DNA from: Spirogloea muscicola
Lineage: Eukaryota; Streptophyta; Zygnematophyceae; Spirogloeales; Spirogloeaceae
Assembly: GCA_009602725.1 (NCBI GenBank)
Contig: WELB01000289.1
Location: forward strand, 107,670-133,632
Length of the DNA: 25,963 bases
Reading direction: 5' to 3'
Shown piece by piece: positions 1-10,635 of this stretch. The notes under the pieces are model-generated. The model worked only from the letters and a program-made list of their open reading frames with translations, searched no databases and was not told the origin of the DNA. The position numbers and the translations under genes were made by a program. Position 1 is the first letter of the stretch, and each line of letters begins with the position of its first letter.

Positions 1-421
<421 letters not shown>

Positions 422-682
422 CTCGTGCCCGCTTACAGGCATGCATGTACAGGTGCCCTTGCTGGCTGTCCCGCTTCTTCAACTTCACACTCTTGTTCTG
501 CTCCATCTGCATAACAGTCTCTGCCCAGTCATTCCCTCCCAAGTGGTGTTTATCCTCTCAGCAATCTCTTATTCAGCTGACTCTTTGCCTGTTTGTCCTT
601 TGTTTCAGTCTCTTGCTCACACCTGCACCCTCCAACTTGTGATGAGACCTTTTTGACAAATCTGACACCTGTCCAATTGTAG

Positions 683-3600
683 GATGCCCGACCGGGTTCG
701 ATTCAATTACGCCCTGCAAGAATTTGGGCGTGGAGGATAAGTATGACTTTGGCTGCTACTATGGACATTGCAAGTAAGCAGACGATACCGAGCACTGTGG
801 GTGGCTGTCCATACATGCAGTTTGTAGCTGCGCTGCTGTCTGAGCATCTAAAGGTCATCCTCCGCCAATCAAGTGAATGTTTCGTCAACAACGAGTCAGG
901 GGGTCCTGCAAGGACAGTAGGTGACTACAGCGTCATCAATGACTCCAAGCTCATCTGTGCAACTCTCCAGCTCCACGACATCGCGGTGCGATGTGGTGTT
1001 GGAGGATGGTCAAGATTGCTGGGGAGTCACTCTGCCTGATGGTCGAGGATGGTCATGTTCCAATATTACCTGCCAGTACGTTTCAATTCCAGCAGGCGCT
1101 TCATGAGTGCGAGCTAGCAGCTCTGTGAGCTGGTCCTGAACAACTTGCTGCCATGTAGGCTCAACTTGGAGTAGACATACAGGCACACACGTTACCTGAT
1201 AAGCATACTTGGATCTCCTTGATCCAGCACTACAACTAACAAGCTTGGTATGCAAATCTCACACTAAGCGGATCTTGCAAAAGCACTGCCAAGGATACAA
1301 CGTTGCGTGTAGTGACTGAATGCTGCAGCGTGTGCTCGTCCCTTGGCATGTGCAGGGCTGGTAGATGCACGTTCAGGAATGTTCTCAAAGAGAATCTCAA
1401 TCACACTTGTCTGTATGAGCAGTCACTGCAAGAAAACCAGGATGCTTATTGCTTTGATTCTCGGTGTACAAGGTATGAGGTGCAACTTTCCGTACTCCTT
1501 TCTGCAATCAAGTACTGCATTGCACGCACTCGTTTAAAACAGGGCTGTAATGACTCCTATCATTGTAGCCGATTCAAACAGAACATCTGCCAAGAGAGCT
1601 AGTCTACTACTCCAGCAAACTGCGTCAGCGGTAAGCTAACAATATCGTCTATCACTACTCACTGTGGCAGCAATGGAACATGCGCCTTCCTGAAATTCCA
1701 TGATTCTTCGAAGGTGTGCTTTGGGGACTCAGGTGTAACATGCTCAACTACCCACTGCGAGTAAGAGGAGGCCCCGTCCTGTCATGTCCAAAGTATAGTC
1801 GTACTTGCAGGGATTGCAAATGATGGTTTGTACACTAGAACACAGTCCTACTTAACTATGTACCATGCTGTTCTGACAGTCAGAAGTGCTTCTGGACAAG
1901 CATGAAGCAGCAGATGTGACTTAGGCCGTCTTTGCGGGCCTAAGCGGCTCTTGTGGCTACTCTGCAGTCGGTCTTAGCCCGAACGTGGCTGTTACATCTG
2001 CCAGCAAAGTCGGCGTGGCTTGTCACAGCTGTAATGGCCACCATCCCCGCCCAGGTCCAACATCTGGTGATAAGCAGGAAATGTGTGATCTCCTGTGCAG
2101 TGGAGCCGGTCATTGCACAGTCCCAAGCTCGTATCGAGATGGAGCACCTTGTCGTCTGATTGGCACGGATGTTGATCCTAGGTGTGCCAAAACAGCATGC
2201 AAGTGAGTAGGTCATCATCCCTCACCGTATAGTGTCTCGTCTCTGCTAAGCGCCTGGAACACTGGCAAGAGCTGGATGTCACCACGTCTAGGCAGGTCGC
2301 TTACCTACACGCCTTGCAGAGCTGCTATTTACTTGCTCAGTTGGAGATCATCAACAACGTTGTTGTCATCTAAGCATGCCAATATGTTGCAATGTCTGCA
2401 CAAGTTGTTGACTGCAATTTCCATCCTGTCCAGAAATGGAACTTGCGTGAAAGAGTCCAATGGGGAGACCAGTTGCAACTATGACATGTATCATTATCAC
2501 TACGAATACATTCCACCAGATCCGTGTGTGACATACACGTGCAATCCGATGTAAGTGGGTGTTGACCTCCTCTCGTGTCAGCTGTGCCTGCTTAAAGCCA
2601 TGCACCAAGCACGTTGTTCCTGCACTTGGTGGTGTCAAATCCAACGAGTTTTTCTCGGATCTTGACAATGCTAATTGAAGTGGAAGGTAGAGTTCTGACA
2701 GCCAAACTGCCTCCGACATTGACAGAAACCTCACCTGCACTGATCGTCATGTGGCTCCGAATTACACCCCATGTAAACCAGATGATCCGTGCGGCAGATT
2801 ATTGCAATGCTTGTAAGATCCGCACACTGACGCACGTGGCTTTGCTTGCGGCACACCTTGCTGCATACCTTTGCTTGGTCTCCGTGGCGCTTTGATCATG
2901 AATGCACTGTCTTTGAATACACAACCCAAGTGTCTATTATAGACCTGGCGAGCAAGTGCACCATCTTGATCTGCGAGGTGGCTGCAGCCAGCCATGCTTG
3001 CCAAAGGCCACTCTTCTAATTGCTATTCACGTCCTTCCGGTCGAGCAAAGCTGTCGTCCGTCTGCTTTTGACCTCACTATGATGGTAATATCGCAAACTG
3101 GTGCAGTTATGGATCATGCTCCCTCAGTCAAGGCCCCCCCCTGATCAATGGCACAAAGTGTGACTCAGCAGATGGAGCACGTTGCGATGACCGCATTTGC
3201 AGGTCTTACCTGCTTACCTGGTCTCTTTGGACTGCCAACTTTGCTTGCCAAGCTTGCACATGGCTCCAGCTTCAGGGTCGTCAGGCAAGGCGCTGGTGTG
3301 TGCCTCACTTGTAGATGATGCCAAGCTGACCTTTTGCATGATGTACAGGGGCGGGCTTTGTGAGGTCGCGAGAAAGTACCCAGACGGCACCATTTGTGAC
3401 ACGGTTGACCCCGCCAAGATAGACCTCCGCTGCCAAGTCGCCTCATGCAGGTCAGCTTTCAACTTACGAGCTCTTCAAAAGCCCAATCATTTAGTTGTGC
3501 GATGTTTCTTGCGACCGTCTTGTTTGCTGGTTGTTGGTCTGATATGTTTCGGTGGAACCGAAAGTTGGAAAATTGATAAGGCAGACCACTGACAATTTGT

Positions 3601-3935
3601 GCTAGTTACAGTCTGTTGGTTTATGCTCGTCTGCAATACCTGCACATCAAATGGCACTTGCATTTGACTGCAGCAATGGACGATGTACTCATGTCGTCAG
3701 CAACAAGCCGAACAGCACCGTGTGTGGTTTGACCGAGGTTGACACACCTTGCGAGAGCAATGAGTGTTGTGCCCGCTGTGATGGTGTGGGCCGTTGCGAC
3801 GACAACAACAGAGACAACCAGCCTTGTACAGTATGCAGCGCTGAATTCAACTGTGGAGAAGGTGCAAGTGGTTGCGAGCCCAATGGTTGTTCCTGCAGTG
3901 GAACGTCTTGCTACCTCAACTTTCGCATGCCTTGA
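683..3935 (+). CDS. Multi-exon gene for a protein of tandem four-cysteine modules (one module per exon); family not recognised
   Basis: Exons read by eye with GT-AG borders: 683-773, 971-1075, 1356-1472, 1671-1760, 2101-2202, 2434-2550, 2726-2812, 3107-3202, 3349-3450 and 3674-3935 (stop TGA). Each internal exon encodes one module of about 29-39 residues with spacing Cys-x(8-16)-Cys-x(4-16)-Cys-x(3-4)-Cys, usually opening with N-G-x-C at the acceptor and ending with the last Cys plus a split codon. All introns from 774 onward interrupt a codon after its second base, so modules could be added or lost without frameshift. Sample cores are NGTCAFLKF, YGSCSLSQG, PDGTICDTV and DGAPCRLIG. The last exon carries a module and then a denser Cys tail (CDGVGRCDDNN, CSCSGTSC). 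The even Cys count suggests a disulfide-bonded extracellular protein. The start codon and signal peptide were not found and may lie upstream of 683 or outside the window. It resembles the Cys-rich parts of secreted or ADAM-like proteins only loosely, so no function is assigned. Confidence 0.72.
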
Positions 3936-4859
3936 GCACGCATGCACTCCAGTCTACTCGTGCTCAGGCATGCTGTGGTTGAGCAATCGGCATACTCATA
4001 AGATAGAGGCTTAGGATGCACAGGTCACAGGAGGTGTGATAAGGTTGCACCCTTCAGATGCTGCTGCCCAGTCAGCCGCAGTGTCATAGTACCATGTCGA
4101 TCAGTCTCCTGATGGGTGGTCTGGGGCATCCTCATCCATATTGCCGAGCCGCTCTTGGTGGGGTCCATTGTGGAGTTGTAATTGTGGCTCATAACGACAA
4201 TTGGCACACAAGCAAATATGACCAGGTAGATTGTGGTTTTGTATGCCCGCTGCGGTCGGACCCTCATAACAAAGCTCGTGAGGGTCGCTCTACCTTGTCC
4301 ATAAAAACGTTGACCACCCTTTGCTGGGACTGTGCTGGCCTGTGCACTATCTGCTGCATCTGGCATGTGGCTGAGGCTCCTTGAACGATCTCCATGACCG
4401 TATGCCGGCTGACTCTCCGAGTGAAACGCACGTGCATGGCCAGAAAGGGTGCTCCATGGCCAAGCGTTGGGCGATGGGATCGAGCACGTGTTTTAGCTAC
4501 AACTGCCATATCCGGCAAGCCGACTTGCTGACCCTCAATGTCCACGAGTATATAAGTACATCAACGATAGCTTGGTGGGATAGGTCGGGCGTGCCACTTG
4601 CACGAGCTGCCAGCCCAGGGTTCTTCCTCGTTGCTGGCCCTGCGCATCATGCGGTGCTGGTGTGGAGGGCTCCAAGCCTTGGGCAGCCCGTGCGAGGTCG
4701 CCAGCCCGTCCGAAGCGGATAAAATGTCGATAAAATGCCCGCCTCCTTAACGATAATAGCTGATGAGATGGGCCTGTTGTTGGCTTGCGCGAGTCGTCAC
4801 ACAGCCGCTTGGCGCTTTTCAAGTAGCAGCTGCCACACCAACACAGCTGTAGACTTGCC
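3936..4859. other. Stretch with no recognisable gene
   Basis: This lies downstream of the Cys-rich gene. Both strands carry open frames of 90-118 codons (for example 4025-4366 minus and 4381-4722 plus), but none shows a known motif or convincing splice context. It is probably 3' flank plus decayed repeat leading into the LINE debris that starts near 4860. Confidence 0.5.
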
Positions 4860-5370
4860 CCTGTGGCGCTGCCGCTAGGCAGCAGCTCCACCTCCTGGGC
4901 ACGCGCTGCAGACTTGCCTCTAGCGGGACGCCGCCAAGGTCTTCAAAGCGAGCCGGCAACGAGCCGCGCGGGCAGCGATCTGCAGCCGCAGGCAGCCGCA
5001 GGGCTGCGCCTCTCTCTGAGTTTCATCAAGTCCCCGACCCCTGGTCGGAGCTCTCTCTACTCCAGTCAACTGCACCCGGCTCGGTGCAGCACTTCCTGGA
5101 GGCTCGGCCTTTGGGTCTTGTGTCCTTCTACCGCATGAGTCTACCTGTCCCTCCAGCGGTCCCAAGCGCTTGCTTTGCACAGCCACGCGGGTCGTGATTC
5201 GCAGCAGCCTCTGGCTTGCGCAGCTGGGTTGCTCTACCTCCCCTCAGCTCATCTGACTTCCTACTGCTGACACGGGGGTACTAAGGGCGCCCAGTCTGCG
5301 TAGCCTGGTTGCTCCGTCATGCACACCTGTCTGCATCTGGCTGGCCTCTTACAGCCGCTCTTTTAATATT
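4860..5370 (+). mobile_element. Decayed 3' end of an RLE-type LINE (C-terminal ORF remnant plus tail hairpin)
   Basis: The piece at 5080-5282 reads, across a frameshift, as a degenerate version of the C-terminus seen intact in the copies near 9040 and 12900: a YRM-x-L start, a SLQRSQALALH-like helix, then a closing SDFLLLTRGY and stop at about 5282 (compare SDLRLLSRGY elsewhere). About 60 bp downstream is a worn copy of the tail hairpin (GGCTGG...CAGCC, 5339-5356). Upstream, 4860-5080 looks like frameshifted RLE-domain sequence but is too decayed to align by eye. It is inactive. Confidence 0.55.
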
Positions 5371-5482
5371 AGCAGCCGCATTCTTTTCCAGGGTGTATGG
5401 GGGTCGCCCCAAGGCTCGCCCGCGAGGAGCGTGCCTGACGAGGGAACCACGAGCTATCTCCAGCAGGCGCCATGGCGCCTTG

Positions 5483-5545
5483 CATGGACTGGACTGGAGT
5501 GGACTGGGCTGGACTGGACTAGATTGGACTGGAGTGGACTGGACA
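5483..5545 (+). repeat. (TGGAC)n minisatellite inside the reverse-transcriptase remnant
   Basis: About twelve tandem 5-bp units of TGGAC with TGGAG, TGGGC and TAGAT variants. It runs directly into the GAC codon that starts the RT motif DIANAFNTV. Read in frame it encodes alternating DWT/GLD/WSG-type residues, so it replaces whatever normally precedes the RT motif. Confidence 0.85.
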
Positions 5546-6605
5546 TCGCAAATGCCTTCAATACAGTGGAGCGCGGCGTCATCTTTGAGGAGCTGCGTGA
5601 CCACTTCCCCTCCCTGGTCCCCTATTTCCTTAGGGCTTATGGCCGGCCAGGGCGAACAGCTGAGGAGTCCTGGAAGACGTTGTGGACTTCAATCGGCACA
5701 CACCAGGTAGGACTTAGTAGCCTTATACTTTCGCTTCGGCATAGTCCCGGGCACTACTGCGCACCCAGAGCCAGCACCCCAACCTCCTCTTCCCCTCCTC
5801 AAAAGCTGACGACAAACATATCGTTGGCCCATATAGTTTGTCAGATGTCAAGGCGGCCTATCCCTTGCTCGTACACGAATCGAGCATGATGGGCCTGCAG
5901 GTTTGCCCCACCAAGAACGTGGCATGGGGTCTACGTGGTCTCCCCACCAACCTCTAGCTCCCACCAGGCTGCCAGACCTCGGCCAATGGGCTGGCATTCT
6001 CAAGCTACCCCTTGGCACATCAACCCATGTAGAGGAAGATGTCCATAGATGGACTGCAGAAACACCTTCCCCCCCCCTCCCTCCCTTCCTCTTCTTGGTC
6101 GTCCGCAGTTGGGTGCTGGCAATCTCCACTGGCTGCATTGGCGAACTGGCGGGCTACCTGCAGCGGGACAATTGCCCCAACGGACATGCTGGGCGTGCTG
6201 CACAAGGAGTCCGACACCTCCCTCCTGCAAACTCTGGCTTCCCTGCTACAACACCCATCCATCCCCTCACCTTTATCCTCCCTGCAGGCATCCCTTCTCA
6301 CAAAGATGGGCGGCCTGGGCTGCTGGTAATTAGACCAGATGCGCAGGCAGCTGTCCTCGGTTGCTGGCACCAGGTTGCCTCCGTACTTCCCTTGCGCTTC
6401 CCTTGTCTGGCTGGCCTGCAGCCGAGGTGGAGGACGGCTTCTTCGCATTTCAAGTGCACGTGAGGAGCATCCGCGAGTCAGCAGTCTCCTCCGTCCTCTC
6501 CCTGCAACCCCTCCTCACTCCATTTCTCAGCACTTGCCCAAGCATCAGACATTACTTGCAACACCTGGGGCAACCGACTGGCTCACCATTCACGCCATTC
6601 AGTAG
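5540..6605 (+). pseudogene. Reverse transcriptase of a non-LTR retrotransposon, frameshifted
   Basis: The first catalytic-aspartate block reads DIANAFNTVERG from 5542, followed by FEELRDHFPSLVPYFLRAYG, typical of LINE reverse transcriptases in algae and oomycetes. After a frameshift, 5798-5940 reads SKADDKHIVGPYSLSDVKAAY then MGLQVCPTKN, which is the YxDD box (the Tyr replaced by Lys) and following palm segment. Another shift leads to PLGTSTHVEED (about 6015) and then, near 6110-6330, a thumb-like stretch (GCIGELAGYLQR, then SDTSLLQTLASLLQ). ORF fragments run on to about 6605. At least three frameshifts and several stops make it a pseudogene. The upstream fingers domain and the 5' end are missing. 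It could belong to the same RLE-LINE family as the tails nearby, but no piece joins them. Confidence 0.85.
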
Positions 6606-6624
6606 CTTTAAATCAGCCCTGAGG

Positions 6625-6680
6625 CCTATCGGACGCTGTGTCATACCACAGGACGTCGATGGCCACACAGCGTCGATAGG
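6625..6680. repeat. Imperfect inverted repeat
   Basis: CCTATCGGACGCTGTG (6625-6640) pairs with CACAGCGTCGATAGG (6666-6680) with a one-base gap, leaving a 25-nt loop. It sits between the RT remnant and the exon-like piece at 6793. Confidence 0.6.
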
Positions 6681-6792
6681 TCAATTTGCAGACAAAGGAA
6701 TGACGTGTCAGGGTCTACGTGGCAGGCAGAACCGACAAACCAAACCTGACAAACAGAGCAGCGAAGTAATAAAAACAAAAAGTAACTAACAG

Positions 6793-7026
6793 ATGACATG
6801 GTGCAAGCTGTGAAGGTTGGACATGTGGCCAACATCATCGTGAACAACTTGAGAGACAAGTCACATGCTTAGAACCGGAGTGCGGATTGAAGTCAAGAGA
6901 TACCGTACACAAGGAATGCTGAAGCAGTATGCAGCAGCCTCTACCTCTAAGCAGCTCGAGATGATGTTCGAGTCCTGCACTTTGGAGACACACAAGGTCA
7001 CGGTCTTTGAGGATTACCAAGTGTGA
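6793..7026 (+). pseudogene. Orphan C-terminal coding fragment, frameshifted, product unknown
   Basis: A convincing acceptor with branch-like sequence (CTAACAG, ending 6792) opens a frame reading DMVQAVKVGHVANIIVNNL. Near 6860 the frame must shift by one base, because no intron-sized gap exists, to continue as GVRIEVKRYRTQGMLKQY and end at FEDYQV with TGA at 7024-7026. Amino-acid composition looks like a real soluble protein, unlike the flanking repeats. I do not recognise the family. No upstream exon is visible because LINE debris begins immediately 5'. It may be a gene fragment left by rearrangement, or a last exon carrying a sequencing error. Confidence 0.4.
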
Positions 7027-7202
7027 GCCGGTCTCACGCAACCGGGAGCAGAGCTTCTCGGAGTACGCTTTATAGAGACTGCTCCGCTAGGTCGCTCCGC
7101 TCGCGCCCTCTGGGCACAGTCCGAGACGCGGGCGCGACACCTACTGACGTAGTAGCGGCTACGGCAGCGGCAGCGGCGCCGGAGCGGCACAAGGTCGGCA
7201 AT

Positions 7203-7330
7203 CAGTCACAGCGAGAGCCTGGGCCGAGAAAAAAAGAATTGCTCGCCCACAGAGAAGAGGGGCTAGGAAAGAGAAGTGCGCGCCCATAGAGAAGAGGGCT
7301 GGCAAAGCCAGCCTAAAAAGAGAAGGCGCG
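7203..7330 (-). mobile_element. LINE 3'-tail fragment, minus strand
   Basis: In reverse complement it shows the shared tail: a near-perfect hairpin AGGCTGGCTTTGCCAGCCCT (7295-7314), followed by TATGGGCGCGCAC and GTGGGCGAGCA boxes like those following the hairpin in the other copies. No ORF remnant is attached. Confidence 0.6.
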
Positions 7331-7667
7331 CGGTGCGCATGAAATTTAATTTCAAGCCAATACATTGTTCAGGCAGAGAAAGAATGGACAATGCCCAACG
7401 CCAAAGAAAGAGTTGCCAAAACAGGATTACACTACCAAACACGACAACCCACTAGGGAAGCTCAGTACCATCGAGTGAGCAACATCAGGTCGGAGTGGAC
7501 AAGATCCTAAAAGCCAGAAGGTGCCAAAAACGAGATACTATGAAGCTAGACACGAGACGACGCAGATGGAAGCTTGGTACCCACGAGGGAGCAGCAGCAA
7601 GTCCGAGTAGCTCGCAGCTCGAGAAGACTGCTCGGCCCCGGCCCACACCCCTCGGGCAGACCATTTG

Positions 7668-7829
7668 GCATCTCTGATCTGCGGCTGCTTAGCAGGGGTT
7701 ACTGAGTGTCTCGTAGCAGCTTTGTTTCTGTTACTTAGCGCTTCCCCTGGCCCCCTTCTCGTACTCTGTTCATTCTTTTTCGGGCTGGTTGTTCCAGCCC
7801 CTATTCTCAATGGGCGAGCACTTTCTTCT
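7668..7829 (+). mobile_element. LINE 3' end, copy 1 of a 162-bp identical direct repeat
   Basis: It starts with the last codons of the element ORF (SDLRLLSRGY, stop), then 3' UTR, the hairpin GGGCTGGTTGTTCCAGCCCC (7782-7801) and ATGGGCGAGCACTTTCTTCT. By eye it is base-for-base identical to 8526-8687, 858 bp downstream. It is 5'-truncated, as is usual for target-primed insertions. Confidence 0.85.
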
Positions 7830-8525
7830 ATTTGGCCCGTTTGGCACCCCTTGTCCCACGGCAGGTGACGTACATTTGTCCCACGGCCAGTGTATCCTGA
7901 GATCGACCACTGCCTACCACTACCCGCCGATAGCGTTCCGTCATGTCTAGTTGTCTAGATGCCTAGCTAGTGTTGGAGCTCTTTGGATATTGTCCATTCT
8001 TTTTTGGCTGGCTTCTGCCAGCCCCTCTCTTCGTGGTTATTGAGCGGGTCAATCTGCTGTAGGTTATGTAGATTTTTAGATGTGCTTGCCTTTGTACCTG
8101 GCCATTTGGCCTACATTTCTTTCTAATACACGATCTCTCCTATTCTCCATGGGCGAGCACTTTCTCTTCTATGGGCGAGCTCATCTTCTTGATAGCCCGG
8201 CCGGTACCCGCCAACACTCATCAAGGTGGGTCACACCCATCGAAGCGGGCTTCAGCGGCTTCTCTTCGGGCTTCTCTTTTGAGCACTTTGGGCGGCAGGA
8301 TACGATTTGCTCGCCAATGCCAGATCACGGCTCGGCGGCAGTTGCGCATCTTCCTGACCGTAGCTGAGCTGGAGGTATGGTGCTCGCGACTCCTATTTTT
8401 CTTTTGGGCTGGCTTGGCGAGCACTTTCTTCTTTGCCAGCCCCTCTTTCTTTATGGGCGAGCCTTCTTTTATTTTGGCCCACTCCAATCTTGTCAATCAT
8501 ATTCGCGCTGGCTTTTCAGAGCCCA
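7830..8525 (+). mobile_element. Further LINE-derived 3' UTR debris
   Basis: It contains hairpin variants at 8006-8023 (GGCTGGCTTCTGCCAGCCC) and 8406-8442 (the arms are split by a short insertion carrying GGCGAGCAC). Repeated ATGGGCGAGC boxes occur near 8150, 8170 and 8454. The stretch 8034-8100 (ATTGAGCGGGTCA ... GTGCTTGCCTTTGTAC) recurs in inverted orientation near 12490-12570. Small open frames here do not look protein-like. Confidence 0.6.
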
Positions 8526-8687
8526 GCATCTCTGATCTGCGGCTGCTTAGCAGGGGTTACTGAGTGTCTCGTAGCAGCTTTGTTTCTGTTACTTAGCGCT
8601 TCCCCTGGCCCCCTTCTCGTACTCTGTTCATTCTTTTTCGGGCTGGTTGTTCCAGCCCCTATTCTCAATGGGCGAGCACTTTCTTCT
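8526..8687 (+). mobile_element. LINE 3' end, copy 2 of the 162-bp identical direct repeat
   Basis: Same content as 7668-7829: ORF end SDLRLLSRGY, 3' UTR, hairpin at 8640-8659 and the GGGCGAGCAC box. It is joined within a few bases to the 5'-truncated endonuclease domain that starts at 8692, forming a head-to-tail junction. Confidence 0.85.
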
Positions 8688-8691
8688 TTTC

Positions 8692-9174
8692 AGAGGGCCG
8701 ACGGACTTCAACACGCGCCGTGTCGACCTGGTGGCGTCCACGCCGGGCGGCGGGGCGCGCATCATTGCTAATGTGGTCACCACTGATGTGGTCGACTGCT
8801 CCAACCCAGGGCTCTCTGCCTCGCGGGCTGGCCATGCGGCGGCGAAGGCTGCTCGCAGCAAGGCGGCCGAACACGCCGACCACCCGGCTGCAGATGAGTT
8901 CGTCCCCCTGGCTGTGGACGTGCACGGGGCTCCTGGGTCCCAGTGGCTCGACCTGCTGGCCAGGCTTGCGCGGCACGCTGTGTCCCGCAGGCGCAGTGAG
9001 CCGGCCGACTTCAACGCCGCTGGCTCGTGGGCTCAAGTCTATCGTATGCGATTATCGGTCTCCCTCCAGCAGTCCCTAGCCCAAGCCTTGCATCTGCGTA
9101 CTAGCCGTGCTCTAGCTGCGGCCTCCGGCTTTCGTCAGTGGGATAGTTTTCCGGCAGCTAGTGTGTCGGATTGA
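8692..9174 (+). pseudogene. C-terminal restriction-like endonuclease region of a non-LTR retrotransposon
   Basis: One open frame of about 160 codons, entered without a start. It reads FNTRRVDLVAS, then VVTTDVVD, AGHAAAKAARSKAAEHAD, DEFVPLAVDVHGAPG, WLDLLARLARHAV and VYRMRLSVSLQQSLAQALHL. The order (R-x-D, a central V-T-x-D-V strand, a basic A/K helix, then F-x-P-L-A-V-D-x-x-G) is what I expect of RLE domains at the C-terminus of algal LINE polyproteins. It ends at VSD-stop where better copies continue to LLSRGY, so the end has been frameshifted. The 5' part, including RT, is absent. It is not autonomous. Confidence 0.75.
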
Positions 9175-10370
9175 GGCTCATCACTCGTAAGTACTGAGTG
9201 GTCCATCCTCCCCCCGTTCTGACATCGCTTCTTCAGGCCCCTTCGTAGTTGCTAGGCGCTTTCTGGACCCTGTCGTGCAATATCCTGTCGACTGCCTATT
9301 TGTGTCGATCTGACTAGGACAGCTGACTTGGCTTAACTCGTGGTCTCCTAGGCTGACTCATCCACTTTTGTGTGTGATTCATGCTAAGGATGGAGGACCA
9401 CTATTCTCTCCTTTTCTCTCTCTCGACAACAACAACATCGACCGCTCATCAAATGCGGACGACAACAACAACGGAGCGACTATAAGGGCCCAGGCCCACA
9501 ACTACGCCGACCGCCAGAAGACCGTTCGAGGCGCAACGAGGAAAGCCCATCTGAACGTAACCTCAACCACCCACAAGACCGTGAAGGTGTGCGCTACAGA
9601 AGCGGTGGCGGGGCGATCGTGGAACGGACTGCCCACGACAACCGGCTATCCACTTACCAACCAGCGTAGCCAACGGCCAGACCTGGCCTACCAGGCAGCG
9701 CTAGGATCTTTGCCACGCACGGCCCAAGTCGGGGCGAGCAGCCATTGCAAAGCAGTCCGCTTTGTTAGAATTACCCTCTTGCCGAGAGCCACGCCTGCGC
9801 CAACGCCGCGCCATAGAAGTGTAAAGCCTAGGGCAGGAGCCGCAGCAACTAGGAAAGCTTCGCACGGACCCACGGCGCGACTGCGAGAAGTCGTGGTGAT
9901 TCTGTGGTGAGCAGCCTCGAGTATTGAGCTGCGTGTCGCAAGCTTTATACTAGCTCGAGCACTAGTTGCATCAGTTAAGGCTGTGCATTGTGGCCTAGTA
10001 GCACCATCATCGATTGGCATTCACTGACCTGGCGCATGTGATCATCTTGTGGTCAAGGGCTGCACATTTGCTTGTGTGTATGCTCTCTACTACTCAGTAG
10101 ACAGTCCAACGCCCATTATTTATGAAGCTACAGGTTCTGATTCGGATTGTTCTAATTTTTCTTCTTGTGCTGTGGAACTGTTAACAATTCTCATTATTGG
10201 CCTTTCATTGGTAAGTTTTCTTTCAGCCTGGCCAATGGGATCGACCATTTTTTTGCTTTGCTGATTGTAGAGCCTAGCACGTCATTTGTCGTTATCTAGA
10301 TTAATCGACGCCACTGTGCCATCGACGCCCTCTCGCATAACACCCCTTCGAACTTTTGTCAATTATTTTC
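9175..10370. other. Intergenic or repeat-derived stretch without a recognised gene
   Basis: 9175-9370 looks like a LINE 3' tail different from the 162-bp type. 9368-9910 (+) is open for 180 codons, with Asn-rich (CAACAA) segments near its start, but it has no recognisable domain, no splice context and a basic, low-information composition. I do not call it a gene. 10020-10300 is AT-richer and has nothing identifiable on either strand. I checked the minus strand for further prolyl oligopeptidase exons and found none. Confidence 0.45.
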
Positions 10371-10590
10371 GGGCTGGCTTTTCACAGCCCTTGCCCCCAC
10401 TGAAAGTGCCACTTCTTCAGAGCAAGCGCGGCCACATTACTAACGGCTGGGAGAGGCCAGCCCAAAGCAATGCACAAGGTCTGAAGGGCTTTTCAGAGCC
10501 TTTCCCCCTTTAGGAGAGCCACTTTCCTTTTTTCTTCCAAAGAAGATGCTCGCCCAACTTAAGAAGGTGGCCGGGGGAAGCCAGCCGAAA
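10371..10590. repeat. Cluster of three tail hairpins next to a prolyl oligopeptidase exon
   Basis: GGGCTGGCTTTTCACAGCCC (10371-10390, plus sense), GGCTGGGAGAGGCCAGCCC (10445-10463, minus sense) and a minus-sense variant GGTGGCCGGGGGAAGCCAGCC (10566-10586). The last is followed, on the minus strand, by a GGGCGAGCA box (10546-10556). All are worn versions of the LINE tail hairpin. They lie within 270 bp downstream of the last visible exon of the minus-strand peptidase gene. Confidence 0.65.
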
Positions 10591-10635
10591 GAGGATAGAC
10601 AAGGTCCACAGAGCCGGAAGGCAACGGAGGCATAC

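Noticed and set aside
690-705. GGGTTCGATTC, like a tRNA B box
   Set aside because: It lies inside a well-supported Cys-rich exon, and no A box or cloverleaf can be drawn around it.
4025-4366. 113-codon minus-strand frame with a hydrophobic stretch (YLVIFACVPIVVM)
   Set aside because: No homology recognised, no splice support, and adjacent to decayed repeats; insufficient to call a membrane protein gene.
9368-9910. 180-codon open frame on the plus strand
   Set aside because: No recognisable domain, no splice or promoter context, repeat-rich surroundings; likely a chance frame in GC-rich DNA.
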